Shown here one piece after another: positions 1-8,674 of a stretch of 64,000 bases of DNA; within the stretch, counting starts at the first letter, position 1, and each line of letters starts with the position of its first letter. Made by a program: the position numbers and the translations under genes. Below the pieces are notes generated by a model. It was not told the origin of the DNA. It saw nothing but the letters and a program-made list of their open reading frames with translations, and searched no databases. The stretch is from contig JADJYH010000002.1 in NCBI GenBank assembly GCA_016719855.1, positions 62,001-126,000 of the forward strand. Direction: 5' to 3'. Origin of the DNA: Saprospiraceae bacterium. Lineage in GTDB: Bacteria > Bacteroidota > Bacteroidia > Chitinophagales > Saprospiraceae.

Positions 1-717
1 ACAAGTCTTTTTCCCGAAAGAAGACGCCTTCCACCGTCACGTTTCGGGGCACCAGCAGCACGTCTTTTCGCAATTGTGGAATCAGGTTCAGGAGGATGCT
101 TACCATAGGTTCCCGCTCCAACGCCGTGTCCATCGTCTCCGTGAACAGGATGTGGTATCGCTGGGGTCTGGCACTTGGACGAGCGTCGCATCAGCCTCGT
201 AGCAATCCCGGAGGTAGCCGTTCATACCCATTTCCCCAATCAGCATCTTGGCAATGGTCAGCGAATCGCCGTTGATTTCGATGAGGGTAAACTGCACCTC
301 GTCCGGTGAAAAAAGCGGGGCAATGAGCGTAAAAAATGGGGCGTAGGGCCCACAGCCGGCATAAAGGATTTCGATAGTCTCACCTGGAAACTTCAATTTG
401 GCTTCGCAAATGGCCTTGTGGAAGCCCCTGAAAAACTGCCCTGTGCGCCGATAGTCCAACAGGCATCGGGCGGCCTCGTTCACGGAGATGGCCCAGCCAG
501 AGGATGCTTGCATGTCCACCTTCCATTCCTCCGCACCATCGAAGCCGGAGACGATGGCCACCTCCGAAAACAGCTCGTGGATGCGGTCTATGATGCTCTC
601 TTCGTGCTCGGGTACGATGTGGTTGTCCAGCAAGTAGGAAGCCAGCACGTTGATGGTGATGGCGGGTTCGTCAAAACCACCGTCTAGGACTTCAATCAGC
701 TCTTTGCTTTGCGTCAT
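1..717 (-). CDS. SAM-dependent methyltransferase-like protein, partial at window edge, frame change
   Basis: The gene reads leftwards from an ATG at 717 and runs off the left edge. About 120 residues in, the protein has a glycine-rich motif, EILYAGCGPYAPFF, typical of motif I of class I SAM-dependent methyltransferases. It is followed by FTLIEIN, whose acidic residue would bind the ribose of SAM. The frame changes near 155-168: the first frame stops near 100, while another frame continues as YHILFTETMDTALE and stays open to position 1. I chose 717 (MTQSKELIEVL) because the in-frame extension to 867 is low in hydrophobic pattern and unlike the rest. The substrate cannot be guessed. Methyltransferase assignment is an inference from the two motifs. 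Confidence 0.6.
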
Positions 718-1680
718 TGCTAAATCATTGGATGCTGCGGGCAAGTGGGCTTGATTTTCATCGTGAAACTGGGCCACTAGGCTCAAGTGCCAGCAATGCA
801 AAGGTCGGTTTAAAAGTTGAGGTTGTGGTGGTGAAGCAGAACATTCCCCACATTGATAACTGCGCAAAGGGGCAAGGATTGCTCACGATAGCCAATGGGA
901 CAGGTCAAGTGCGCTTGGTCTTGGAACTTCAAGCATTTTGACAATGTCAACTGGGTGGGAATTGCAAGCAAATTTTTGTAGCGCTGCTGTTTCAAGTCTA
1001 TGATTCTCGAACCAGCAAGGGGCATGAACCAGCGGGGTTGATGTAACAAGCATAACCGGAGCAGGCAGGGGTTGTTCAACCAAAAAAAGCGTTTCAAGTA
1101 TTTCGGAAAAATAAGGGTGGTAGTGCAGAAGGATTCAGGAATGGCGACTTGAACCAGCGGGGTGGCTTCATTGCTCGATATTTAATGTACTTGCTGTGAG
1201 GTGGGCACAATTGTTCAGCACTAAAAATGGCACCACCATGTTTTCAGCGGAGCAAAAGATGGGGTTAATTGTTAATGGGCTTGAGAGAAAGACGATTCCT
1301 AACAAATACTCAGAATAGGGGTTTGGTGGCGAAGCCACAAAAGCTCCCTCCCCCGACGAGCCGCTGCCTGCCTACTGGCAGGAAGGCGGCAAGGAGTTGC
1401 ATAATGCGATTTGCACAAACCTATTGGTGCGAACTAAATCTCCGTTAGGTACACAAAGTCCAGTTCCATTTAGCATGATGGGCTACTAGGGTAAAAATAC
1501 CTGATGAATTCGCATGGAGCCCTTTTTAGGAAGGCTCGTTTTTTTTTGGGCGGAATGTTGTCGGGGATACAGCTTCAAGATCCCTGTCCTAATAATTGAA
1601 GATTCTCATCTGTATGATTGATAAACCTCATTGGAATCATTTAATGCTGCACTTATCTTGCTCTCAATTAAATCAAAAGC
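718..1680. other. Intergenic stretch without a convincing gene
   Basis: Short open frames here have no recognisable domain. The stretch holds a 14-base direct repeat (TGAACCAGCGGGGT at 1025-1038 and 1150-1163) and one copy of a GC-rich dispersed element at 1316-1396. The rest is AT-rich sequence with scattered stops in all frames, consistent with decayed DNA. Confidence 0.5.
1316..1396 (+). repeat. GC-rich dispersed element, copy A, with nested palindrome
   Basis: This copy starts TAGGGGTTTGG and contains CTCCCTCCCCCGACGAGC, matching the copies at 22228, 54411 and 63901. In the other copies the central hairpin is GCCGCCGAAGGCGGC or a deleted form. Here the loop carries an extra palindromic segment around CCTGCCTACTGGCAGG (about 1367-1382), so a smaller palindrome seems to have inserted into the hairpin. 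Confidence 0.6.
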
Positions 1681-1920
1681 CATGAAAAAGATGAAATTGT
1701 TTAATTTGAATGTGGCCGAAATGACAATTCGGTTTTAGTGATGATGGGAGTAGTTATTATTTTGGGCTAGGTCAAATGATACTGGGTGCAATTGTAGGGT
1801 AGTGGTTGGTGTTAGTTTAATCTTGATCAGTATTGACAAAGCACCTGAAAGGGCTGCCATGAGGATAGAAGGCAGGACGCACAAATTAGAAGAGGCAAAA
1901 ACGATGAGGAAAGCCGCTTA
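1681..1920 (+). pseudogene. Possible decayed small membrane protein
   Basis: An ATG at 1681 gives only a short frame, but three frames in succession read coherent hydrophobic then charged sequence: VMMGVVIIL, then LGQMILGAIVG, then GVSLILISIDKAPERAAM and an EEAKTMRKAA tail that stops at 1920. This would fit a small protein with two membrane segments and a basic, helical tail that has picked up at least two indels and a stop. I do not recognise the family. It lies directly upstream of the ZIP pseudogene on the same strand and appears to have decayed together with it. Confidence 0.25.
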
Positions 1921-1956
1921 GAAATGATGATTCGATTGCGTTAAATTTGAATTTTC

Positions 1957-2590
1957 ATGTATGTTCTAGTATGGATATTAATAAGCGGACTCTTTATGAG
2001 TGCCATTGCTATCATTGGGGGTATGACCTTATTCTTGAAAGAAAAAACATTGGATAAGCCCTTGAGCTTTTGCCGCTGGGAGTTTGATAGGTGGTGCTTT
2101 TTTTCACATGGTTCCGGTTTCGTTGAGTCATTTCTTAGATGTAAAGGATGTTTTTCTGTGGTTTATGGTTGGTTTTGTTGTCTTTTGCGGCAGTTTGTGA
2201 GTCATAAAGAACCTACGGGCATCTTATTTTGATTGCTGATGGGAAATTTGCTGGATGGGGTGGGGTGGGTACTTCATTTGTTATTGATCATTTGGGTTTG
2301 ATGACCTTGTTGGTCGCACAGAATTGGGTGATTTTGCTGTATTGATAAAAAGCGGCTGGCAAAAATCAGAGGCATTGGTTTTCAATTTAGTGTCGGGACT
2401 GACTTTCGTGGTTGGTGAATTGATTGCTTATTTTCTTTCTGCAGGATAATTAGGATTTTGATACCTGCCGCATGACCTCAACCCAATAAAAGGATTTAAA
2501 AGAGGGTTGATTGTTTTCTCTCGTTTCTTGCGGGGTAGTTTGTATATTTTCTTGGCTAACCCTTCCTGAGAAAATAGTATTGCACAAAAA
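1957..2590 (+). pseudogene. Decayed ZIP-family metal transporter
   Basis: The first 90 residues open with a membrane segment and GGMTLFLKEKTLDKPL, as in bacterial ZIP (zinc/iron permease) proteins. Reading across frames then gives GAFFHMVP and DVFLWFMVGFVV, LIADG, GTSFVIDHLGLMT, DFAVLIKSGWQKSEALVF and NLVSGLTFVVGELIAYF. These appear in the order of the ZIP transmembrane segments. A last piece near 2490-2590 (GFKRGLIVF) resembles the C-terminal segment. At least four frame changes, lost segments and stops separate these blocks; for example, the metal-binding HE-P-E segment after LIADG is missing. This is far more damage than single-indel genes elsewhere in the window show, so I call it a genuine pseudogene. 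A functional ZIP would import divalent metals across the inner membrane. Confidence 0.7.
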
Positions 2591-2800
2591 GCGTAAAATG
2601 GGTGACTAGACAAACCAAAGAGTCAAGTCCAGCAAGTAACCCAAAAACCAAAAATCGCCCTAGGCAACTCTTCACTAAAGGGACGTAATCGATTTTGTGT
2701 GTAAGGAATTTCAGGATCTGATTCGGGTGTGTGGCTCTTTTGTACTATTCTGTGGGTGTAAACGCAGGTAGCTATCTTCTAACTTGTAAGGTTTTTCTGA
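2591..2800. other. Intergenic, no gene seen
   Basis: Stops occur in all frames and there is no recognisable RNA. It separates the ZIP remnant from the hairpin that follows the leftward DUF4870 gene. Confidence 0.4.
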
Positions 2801-2838
2801 GGAGGGGCATTGTTCGTTTCACACAAACAATGCCCTCC
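2801..2838 (-). terminator. Hairpin downstream of DUF4870 gene
   Basis: GGAGGGGCATTGTTCG pairs with CAAACAATGCCCTCC around an eight-base loop, 13 bases beyond the stop codon of the leftward gene. There is no clear U-tract on the minus strand, so termination is inferred from position and stem strength only. Confidence 0.45.
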
Positions 2839-2851
2839 AATCGCCCACAAA

Positions 2852-3214
2852 TCAATTCACCAGTCGAATCGTAAGCGGGTATTTGAAAAACTGGCCTTCG
2901 TTGGCCTTCACCGTGGCAACTATGGATAGAACAAACGCCAAAATTCCGATGGCTATTATTGTGAAAACGCCGACAATAATGAAAATCAAAGGAATGGAGA
3001 CAGCAGCGTAGATCGCCACTGAAATCTGAAAGTTCAATGATTCGGCAGCGTGTTTTCGGACATAGGGCGATTCGTCCCTTTTTATCAAGTAAATCACCAG
3101 GGGCGCAATGAACCCCGCCACCAAGGTCAAGATATGCGACAGCATAGCCATCGTTTTTTCGTCGGAGGTTGGGGTGTACTCTTCTTCAAAGTGGTCCAGC
3201 GTTTCCATTTTCAA
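2852..3214 (-). CDS. DUF4870 family membrane protein
   Basis: This is a 120-residue protein with an acidic N-terminus (about residues 1-20). It is followed by the pattern of DUF4870 (Tic20-like) proteins: a first membrane helix in MLSHILTLVAGFIAPLVIYLI, then KRDESPYVRKHAAESLNFQIS, then two more helices. The ESPYVRKHAAESLNFQ block is the most diagnostic part of the family. The length is typical. The role of the family in bacteria is not established. An ATG two codons downstream (3208) is an equally possible start, since no Shine-Dalgarno sequence decides between them. The gene stands alone, transcribed away from the cytochrome maturation genes. Confidence 0.85.
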   Translation of the reverse strand: MKMETLDHFEEEYTPTSDEKTMAMLSHILTLVAGFIAPLVIYLIKRDESPYVRKHAAESLNFQISVAIYAAVSIPLIFIIVGVFTIIAIGILAFVLSIVATVKANEGQFFKYPLTIRLVN

Positions 3215-3398
3215 ATGTTTTTAATTGTGAAAAAATAAGGTCGGACGATACTTGCCCGATGTTGAGTTTGGTAGAGCGAAAGAACTGCCTAAAATTCACA
3301 ATTCAAAACAAGTTGGCCGAATGGACGTGATTTTAGACAAACAACATCCCGTGACAGTTGTTTGACAAGCTTAAATAGGATGGGAAGTCCAAGCTTGC

Positions 3399-3406
3399 TA
3401 CATTTG
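3399..3406 (+). promoter_or_regulatory. Candidate -7 box for ccmE
   Basis: TACATTTG matches the Bacteroidota -7 consensus TAnnTTTG and sits 18 bases before the ATG at 3424. No well-spaced TTG -33 element is visible, so support is partial. Confidence 0.4.
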
Positions 3407-3423
3407 CACAAAATTCATTTGCC

Positions 3424-3822
3424 ATGAAAAAGATTTATATCGTCGCTTTGATAATGATGGTCGCAGCGGCCTTCATGCTCATCAAATCCCCGCCCGAAGT
3501 CACTACTTACTCTGATTTTTCGGTGGCTGTTGCTTCGCAAAAAGAGGTTAAAATCGCTGGGCAACTCGCCAAGGACAAGGAGATGTACTACGAACCTGCC
3601 AAGGACCCCAACTATTTCACCTTCTTCATCCGTGACAACAAGGGCGAAGAGCGCAAGGTCGTGCTGTTGGCCGCCAAGCCAAAGGACTTCGAAATGTCGG
3701 AGCAAATCGTGGTCACCGGCAAGATGAACGGCGAGGATTTCGTCGCTTCCGACGTACTGCTCAAATGCCCCTCGAAGTACAAGGACGAAGAAGTTTATAT
3801 CAAGGCAGAGAAAAGCTCGTGA
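3424..3822 (+). CDS. ccmE: Cytochrome c maturation protein CcmE, CxxxY type
   Basis: This 132-residue periplasmic heme chaperone is anchored by an N-terminal signal anchor (residues 4-20). The OB-fold core has the VKIAGQL opening and the FFIRDN...VVLLAAKPKDFE strands of the CcmE family. CcmE carries heme covalently from the CcmABC side to the heme lyase CcmF. The usual heme-binding motif is HxxxY; here the equivalent segment is CPSKY (Cys115 to Tyr119), so cysteine replaces histidine. CxxxY-type CcmE proteins are known from archaea and some bacteria. ccmF follows 87 bases downstream, separated by a hairpin repeat, which supports the function. Confidence 0.85.
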   Translation: MKKIYIVALIMMVAAAFMLIKSPPEVTTYSDFSVAVASQKEVKIAGQLAKDKEMYYEPAKDPNYFTFFIRDNKGEERKVVLLAAKPKDFEMSEQIVVTGKMNGEDFVASDVLLKCPSKYKDEEVYIKAEKSS

Positions 3823-3837
3823 AGTCTGGTGAAGGTT

Positions 3838-3900
3838 GCCCAATTTATTGGGCAGGCCGATAGACATTCAACGGCCAGCCCAATAAATTGGGTGGCCACA
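3838..3900. repeat. Hairpin repeat family, copy 1 (between ccmE and ccmF)
   Basis: GCCCAATTTATTGGGC (3838-3853) and its inverse GCCCAATAAATTGGG (3878-3892) form the core of two arms joined by a short loop, with GGCCG/CGGCC extensions. Copy 2 lies just after ccmF, so this family brackets the gene. The frame of ccmF is open through the repeat, which can mislead start-site choice. Confidence 0.7.
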
Positions 3901-3909
3901 AACTCTCAC

Positions 3910-6735
3910 ATGGAAGAACTCAAATACGTCGGCGAAGCCTTGATTTACAAGCAGCTTGGCCATTTTTTTCTGGTTTTTGGTTTCGTGATGAGCCTACTCG
4001 GTGCAGTGGGCTATTTTTTTGCCACGCAAAGGCGTGACCTGCCGGAATACGATGGCTGGCGCAAAATTGGCCGTTACGGTTTTATACTGCACGGCGTGAG
4101 CGTGTTTGCCATCATGGGAACCATCTTGGCCACGATGATAAACCGCCGATTCGAGTACCAGTATGCCTGGCAGCACGTCAGCGAAGACCTGCCGTTCAAG
4201 TACATTTTTTCCGCATTTTGGGAAGGGCAGGAGGGCAGCTTCCTCCTCTGGATGTTCTGGCACGTCGTACTGGGCGGCATCCTTTTGGTGCGGGCAAAAA
4301 AGTGGGAAGCACCTGTGCTCTCAGTTATTTCGCTGGTGCAGGCGTTCATATTTACCATGATTGTCGGCATCTACTTCACCGACACGGTGAAAATGGGCAG
4401 CAACCCACTGCTCCTCCTGCGGGACACGATGAACCTACCGCTCTTCGCCAATGCAGACTACGTGAAGCTCATCCAGGGCAACGGCCTCAATCCCCTGCTC
4501 CAAAATTATTGGATGACCATCCACCCGCCAACGCTTTTCCTCGGGTTCGCTTCCACGGTCGTGCCGTTCGCCTTTGCCATAGCTGGTCTCTGGATGCGGG
4601 AGTACAAGGAGTGGATGAAACCTGCCCTGCCGTGGGCGCTGTTCAGTGGTGCCATCCTCGGCACTGGCATCCTGATGGGCGGTGCTTGGGCTTACGAAGC
4701 ACTGAGTTTTGGTGGCTACTGGGCTTGGGACCCCGTGGAGAACATGTCGCTCGTTCCCTGGATTTTGTTGGTGGCGGGCATCCACACCCACCTCGTGGCA
4801 CGAAGCACGGGCTATTCTATCAAGAGTACGCTGCTTTTTTACACGGGTACTTTCGTAATGATTCTCTACTCCACTTTCATGACCCGCAGCGGCATCCTCG
4901 GCGAAAGCTCCGTTCATGCCTTCACCGAGCTTGGGCTGGAGACACAACTGACAGCATTCATGATTTTTTTCACAGCTGCTGCCATTTGGTTGCTGTTTTT
5001 GAGAAGAAAAGAAATGCCCGCCTCGAAAGAGGAAGAAGCCCTCGCCTCCAAGGAGTTTTGGATGTTTATCGGTTCGCTGGTGCTGCTGTTTTCAGCGGTC
5101 ATCATAACGGTCTCCACCTCACTGCCGGTGTTCAACAAGATTGCGCAGGTTTTTCAGCCCGAGTTCAAGGGATACACCATCAACAACCCCGTAGACCATT
5201 TCAACAAATACATGGTTTGGATTGCCGTATTTATAGGGCTGTTGAGTGGGGGAGCGCAGTTTTTACGCTTCAGGGAGTTCAATTTCGCTTCGCAAAAAAG
5301 CAAGTATGCCAAGCATACGGCCATTGCCGCAGGCGGTGCGGTGCTGCTCACGCTGCTTTCCAGTTTTTGGATAAAATTGGGCGATTGGCAGTTTTGGCTG
5401 CTCATGTTCTCGGGATTTTTCACCGTTGCCGCCAACGTGGACTATATTTTCAGCTTCGCAAAAGGCAACCTCAAACTGGCAGGTTCCGCCCTATCGCATA
5501 TTGGGTTTGGGTTGATGGTGGCGGGCACGATTGCCTCTGGCCTCAACAAGCAGCACATTTCCAGCAACCCCGTGGCACAGGCCGGCCTGCTCGACGCCGA
5601 AATGCTCCAAAAAAACGTGCTGCTCTTTAAAAACATGCCGATGTACATGAGCGGCTACCAGGTCACCTACCAGAAGGACACGATGGAGGGCAACTTGCGG
5701 ATTTTCACGGTCAACTACGAAAAATTGGACTCGACGGGCAAGGTCACCGAGCAGTTTACCGTGCAGCCGCAAGCCGTTTACGACAACAAAGTGACCGAAG
5801 TGAAGGCGTACAACCCTTCCACCAAGCGCTATTTTGGCAAGGACATTTTCACGCACCTGATGATGCCGCCTTCGGAAACCAGCGACAAGGCTGCCCAAGA
5901 GCAGGAAAGCAACCTCGTGTACCGACCCTATGAGATTGGCAGCCAGCCCGTTGCCGTCATTGACTCCATCGAAACGCAATCGGGCGGGATGGTGGCAGCG
6001 GAGACCAAGGTTTCGGTCGTCGGCGTCAATTACAAGCCTACCCACCCTGACTACGAACCCGTGGAAGGGGATTTCGCCGTCGGCGTAAAATTGGCATTTG
6101 AAAAAAAGGACACCACCTTTTACGCCGAGCCGATGGCCTACCTGCGTGGCCAGATGTGGGGTTCGCTGCCCGTGCAGCTCAACGATATTTCGATGAAAGT
6201 GCGGCTGCCCGAATCGGCGCTCCTCCGCTTCCTCGAAGCAGATAAGGACTTGAACTTCAAGCAGTTCACCTTCAAAAACGGCCAGTCCATCACCCTCAAC
6301 GGCAAGAAAATCACCTTCGTTGGAGTGAACAAAGAGCCGAAAATCAGCAAGCAAAAAGGCGATGTGGCCGTCGCTGCCATCATGCAGGCTACCGACCCAA
6401 ATACTGGCGAGGCATTGACCGCTGAGCCAATTTTCGTCATCCGAAATGGGGAAATCATCACGGAGAAGGGCGAGATTCCCTCGCTGGGGCTTCATTTTTA
6501 TTTGACAAAAATTGACCCCACATCGGAGACTTTCGAACTGCAAATTGCCGAAGGCAAAACGGGCAGCAAACCCGTTCCGGTCGAGATTGCCCAGAAGTCA
6601 TTCCGCACGGATTATATCGTTCTTGAATCCATCGTCTTCCCTGGCATCAACTTGTTTTGGCTGGGTTCTACCCTTATGATGGTGGGGCTTGCGGTGGCGA
6701 TGTTTCGGAGGCGGAAGGAGAAGTTGGCAGTTTGA
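3910..6735 (+). CDS. ccmF: CcmF-type cytochrome c heme lyase
   Basis: This is a polytopic inner-membrane protein of 941 residues that, with CcmE, ligates heme to apocytochrome c in the periplasm. The tryptophan-rich WWD heme-handling motif is clear at about residues 267-285 (GGYWAWDPVENMSLVPW). Many transmembrane helices occupy residues 1-560. A long periplasmic region (about 600-915) and a final helix with a RRRKEK basic tail follow. It is longer than the enterobacterial protein of about 650 residues because of the enlarged C-terminal periplasmic part, which is common in Bacteroidota homologues. I start at 3910 (MEELKYVGEALIY) because the open frame further upstream is translated hairpin repeat. 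No frame change occurs over 2.8 kb. Confidence 0.9.
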   Translation: MEELKYVGEALIYKQLGHFFLVFGFVMSLLGAVGYFFATQRRDLPEYDGWRKIGRYGFILHGVSVFAIMGTILATMINRRFEYQYAWQHVSEDLPFKYIFSAFWEGQEGSFLLWMFWHVVLGGILLVRAKKWEAPVLSVISLVQAFIFTMIVGIYFTDTVKMGSNPLLLLRDTMNLPLFANADYVKLIQGNGLNPLLQNYWMTIHPPTLFLGFASTVVPFAFAIAGLWMREYKEWMKPALPWALFSGAILGTGILMGGAWAYEALSFGGYWAWDPVENMSLVPWILLVAGIHTHLVARSTGYSIKSTLLFYTGTFVMILYSTFMTRSGILGESSVHAFTELGLETQLTAFMIFFTAAAIWLLFLRRKEMPASKEEEALASKEFWMFIGSLVLLFSAVIITVSTSLPVFNKIAQVFQPEFKGYTINNPVDHFNKYMVWIAVFIGLLSGGAQFLRFREFNFASQKSKYAKHTAIAAGGAVLLTLLSSFWIKLGDWQFWLLMFSGFFTVAANVDYIFSFAKGNLKLAGSALSHIGFGLMVAGTIASGLNKQHISSNPVAQAGLLDAEMLQKNVLLFKNMPMYMSGYQVTYQKDTMEGNLRIFTVNYEKLDSTGKVTEQFTVQPQAVYDNKVTEVKAYNPSTKRYFGKDIFTHLMMPPSETSDKAAQEQESNLVYRPYEIGSQPVAVIDSIETQSGGMVAAETKVSVVGVNYKPTHPDYEPVEGDFAVGVKLAFEKKDTTFYAEPMAYLRGQMWGSLPVQLNDISMKVRLPESALLRFLEADKDLNFKQFTFKNGQSITLNGKKITFVGVNKEPKISKQKGDVAVAAIMQATDPNTGEALTAEPIFVIRNGEIITEKGEIPSLGLHFYLTKIDPTSETFELQIAEGKTGSKPVPVEIAQKSFRTDYIVLESIVFPGINLFWLGSTLMMVGLAVAMFRRRKEKLAV

Positions 6736-6753
6736 CAGTTGGCAAATTATCGT

Positions 6754-6827
6754 TTTGTGGCCGCCCAATTTATTGGGCTGACCGAATGAAAGCAAACGGT
6801 CTGCCCAATAAATTGGGCGACCACAAA
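6754..6827. repeat. Hairpin repeat family, copy 2
   Basis: Two 31-nt arms, 6754-6784 and 6797-6827, are inverted with only two mismatches around a 12-nt loop. Each arm has the core CCCAATTTATTGGG (or its inverse) and ends TTTGTGG/CCACAAA. The element fills the gap between ccmF and the DUF2520 gene and could form a strong RNA stem downstream of ccmF. Confidence 0.75.
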
Positions 6828-6831
6828 CAAC

Positions 6832-7610
6832 ATGAAAATCGCACTCATCGGCGCAGGGAACGTGGCTACTCACCTCGGCAGGAAGTTGGTCGAAGTGGGG
6901 CAGCAAGTGGTGCAGGTTTTCAGTCGAAACCAATTGAAAGCCAAAAAGTTGGCGCTCGAATTGGGTGCAGGATTTACGGATGATTTAAACGAAATTGACA
7001 GCGGGGCCGACCTCTACATTGTCGCTGTTCACGACGATGCGATTGGTGAAGTGGCGAAAAACTAGAAGTACTTGGCCTTGGTGAAAAACTGGTCGCACAC
7101 ACTTCTGGGGCAACGCCGATGCAGGTTTTCCAAGATGAAGCCCCAAGTTTGAAAAGGGTGGGGGTGATCTACCCATTGCAGACTTTCTCCAAAATACGGA
7201 AGCCCAATTTTCACCAAATACCCTTCTGCGTGGATGCTCGCCAGGCGGATGATTTGGCACTGCTGACCACCCTCGCCGAACAAATCAGCGATCATGTTTA
7301 CTGCATCAACGACGAAAAAAGGGCGACTTTGCACCTCGCTGCAGTGTTCGTAAACAATTTCACCAACCACCTTTTTTCCATCGGCGAGATTATTTTGAAG
7401 CCAGCTGATTTGCCCTTCGAAATGCTCCTGCCGCTCATCCGGGAAACGGTGACCAAGCTCGACGACGGCCCACCTGCCGCCATGCAGACCGGCCCTGCGG
7501 TTCGGCACGATGAGGCGACCATCCAGCGCCATTTGCGCCAGCTAAAAGACCAACCGGAACTCGAAACAATTTATCGGATTTTGACCAAAAATATTCAACG
7601 AACGCAATGA
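6832..7610 (+). CDS. Rossmann-fold DUF2520 protein, one frame change
   Basis: The N-terminus MKIALIGAGNVATHLG is a dinucleotide-binding Rossmann motif (GxGNxAxxL). The C-terminal half (HLAAVFVNNFTNHLF and later) matches the helical DUF2520 domain that often accompanies it in F420/NADP reductase-like proteins of Bacteroidota. The enzymatic role is unknown. The frame breaks in the A-run 7057-7061: adding one A gives EVAKKLEVLGLGEKLVAHTS and restores a 259-residue protein of normal size. The stop overlaps the start of the next gene (ATGA at 7607-7610), so the two are translationally coupled. Confidence 0.8.
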
Positions 7611-7885
7611 GAATCATCGGAAACATAGACCACCCAACCCTGAAAATCACGGTTTTCAAGATGGACAACAAGCTCTCCGTCAAGTTCGAGACGGGGCTTT
7701 ATGAGCAGACTTTCAAGTTTCGGGAAAGCGACGAACTGAACGACTTTGCCACGATGCAACAGCTTGTGGATGAACAACTAGTGAAAGAAGTGATGGAAAA
7801 TTTTGCGAAGATGCACCACTCGAAAAACGAGGCGATGGGTAGGTTTTTGCCGAAAGCAAAGGCGGAGTTCGAGGAGATTATTTGA
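7607..7885 (+). CDS. Small conserved hypothetical protein
   Basis: This acidic protein of 92 residues has no signal peptide or membrane segment. It has a short beta-rich start (LKITVFKMDNKLSVKFETGLYE) and a helical second half. I do not recognise a named domain. Its start overlaps the stop of the DUF2520 gene by four bases, which indicates coupled translation and perhaps a linked function. It converges on the thioredoxin gene across an inverted repeat. Confidence 0.65.
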   Translation: MRIIGNIDHPTLKITVFKMDNKLSVKFETGLYEQTFKFRESDELNDFATMQQLVDEQLVKEVMENFAKMHHSKNEAMGRFLPKAKAEFEEII

Positions 7886-7889
7886 GGAT

Positions 7890-7962
7890 TTGAGGATTTG
7901 AATATTCGAGGATTTGACGGGAGACTGCTCGAATCCTCAAATCCTCGAATTCAAATCCTCAA
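7890..7962. terminator. Inverted repeat between convergent genes
   Basis: TTGAGGATTTGAATATTCG and following bases (7890-7917) are mirrored at 7929-7962, both built from GAGGATTTGA units. It lies between the stops of two convergent genes and probably serves as a bidirectional terminator, though U-tracts are poor. Confidence 0.5.
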
Positions 7963-7967
7963 GAAGT

Positions 7968-8522
7968 TCAATTGCTATTCTTAAACTGCTCCCAGCTCGT
8001 GGAATTGTAGTGGTCTTCCGACACGAATTTCAACTCTTTCTGAAGCATCGGGGCTTCTTTGTAGCCCGGAGAAATCAAGATGCGCTCATAAGTTGGCGTC
8101 AGGTAAACATAGCTTGGGTAACCGAGGCGGCCATCAAGCAGTTCGTAAGCCAGTTTGTGGAAACCATTGCGCCCACCAGCAGTCCAGGAGAAAGTAGTGC
8201 CTTTGAAAACGACATCTTCCTTCTGCTCGGCATTGAACTTCACGGCGTAGAAATTCTTGTTCACGTAATCCACGACGCCAGGTTCCATGAAAGTGGACTT
8301 GTCCATTTTCTTGCACCAGCCGCACCAGTCGGTGTAGAAGTCAATGAAGATTTTCTTGGGGGCTTTTTCATTGGCTTTCACGGCTTCGTCCCAAGTCATC
8401 CAAGCAATTTCGCCCTCGACGGCGCGCTTGGTGGAAGCAGAAGCTGCGTCGCTTTTCGGCATGAAGGCATAAATGAGGCCCACGGCTATTACGGCAAGGG
8501 CGACAAACAAAACTTTTTTCAT
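7968..8522 (-). CDS. Exported or membrane-anchored thioredoxin-fold protein
   Basis: This 184-residue protein has an N-terminal hydrophobic signal or anchor (residues 3-20). A thioredoxin domain follows, with IFIDFYTDWCGWCKKMD at about residues 58-74. The WCGWC active site has the CxxC spacing of disulfide oxidoreductases, and the later LGYPSYVYL contains the cis-proline. It probably acts in the periplasm as a reductase or isomerase, possibly helping keep apocytochrome cysteines reduced, since ccm genes lie nearby; that link is inference. The stop is six bases from the inverted repeat shared with the opposing gene. Confidence 0.85.
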   Translation of the reverse strand: MKKVLFVALAVIAVGLIYAFMPKSDAASASTKRAVEGEIAWMTWDEAVKANEKAPKKIFIDFYTDWCGWCKKMDKSTFMEPGVVDYVNKNFYAVKFNAEQKEDVVFKGTTFSWTAGGRNGFHKLAYELLDGRLGYPSYVYLTPTYERILISPGYKEAPMLQKELKFVSEDHYNSTSWEQFKNSN

Positions 8523-8674
8523 TGTTGATAATTTAATGTGTTCAAGGTAAAAAGGTCGTCATCAGCAATTCGCAATGAACGAACATCGCTAACTTGCAAC
8601 GAAAGTACCAATTTCACCAAAACACCCCTCAACCCCCCTTTTGTTTAAACAAACTTTAACTTCAACAAAGATTC

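Noticed and set aside
3829..3909. Upstream extension of ccmF by 27 codons
   Set aside because: It translates the hairpin repeat; the family's N-terminus begins at 3910.
4218..5630. Long second open frame on the plus strand within ccmF
   Set aside because: It is the shifted frame of a conserved gene, full of Arg, His, Gly, without motifs.
5491..6543. Long open frame on the minus strand inside ccmF
   Set aside because: It has no domain logic, is His/Gly-rich as expected from antisense of this codon use, and ccmF on the plus strand is certain.
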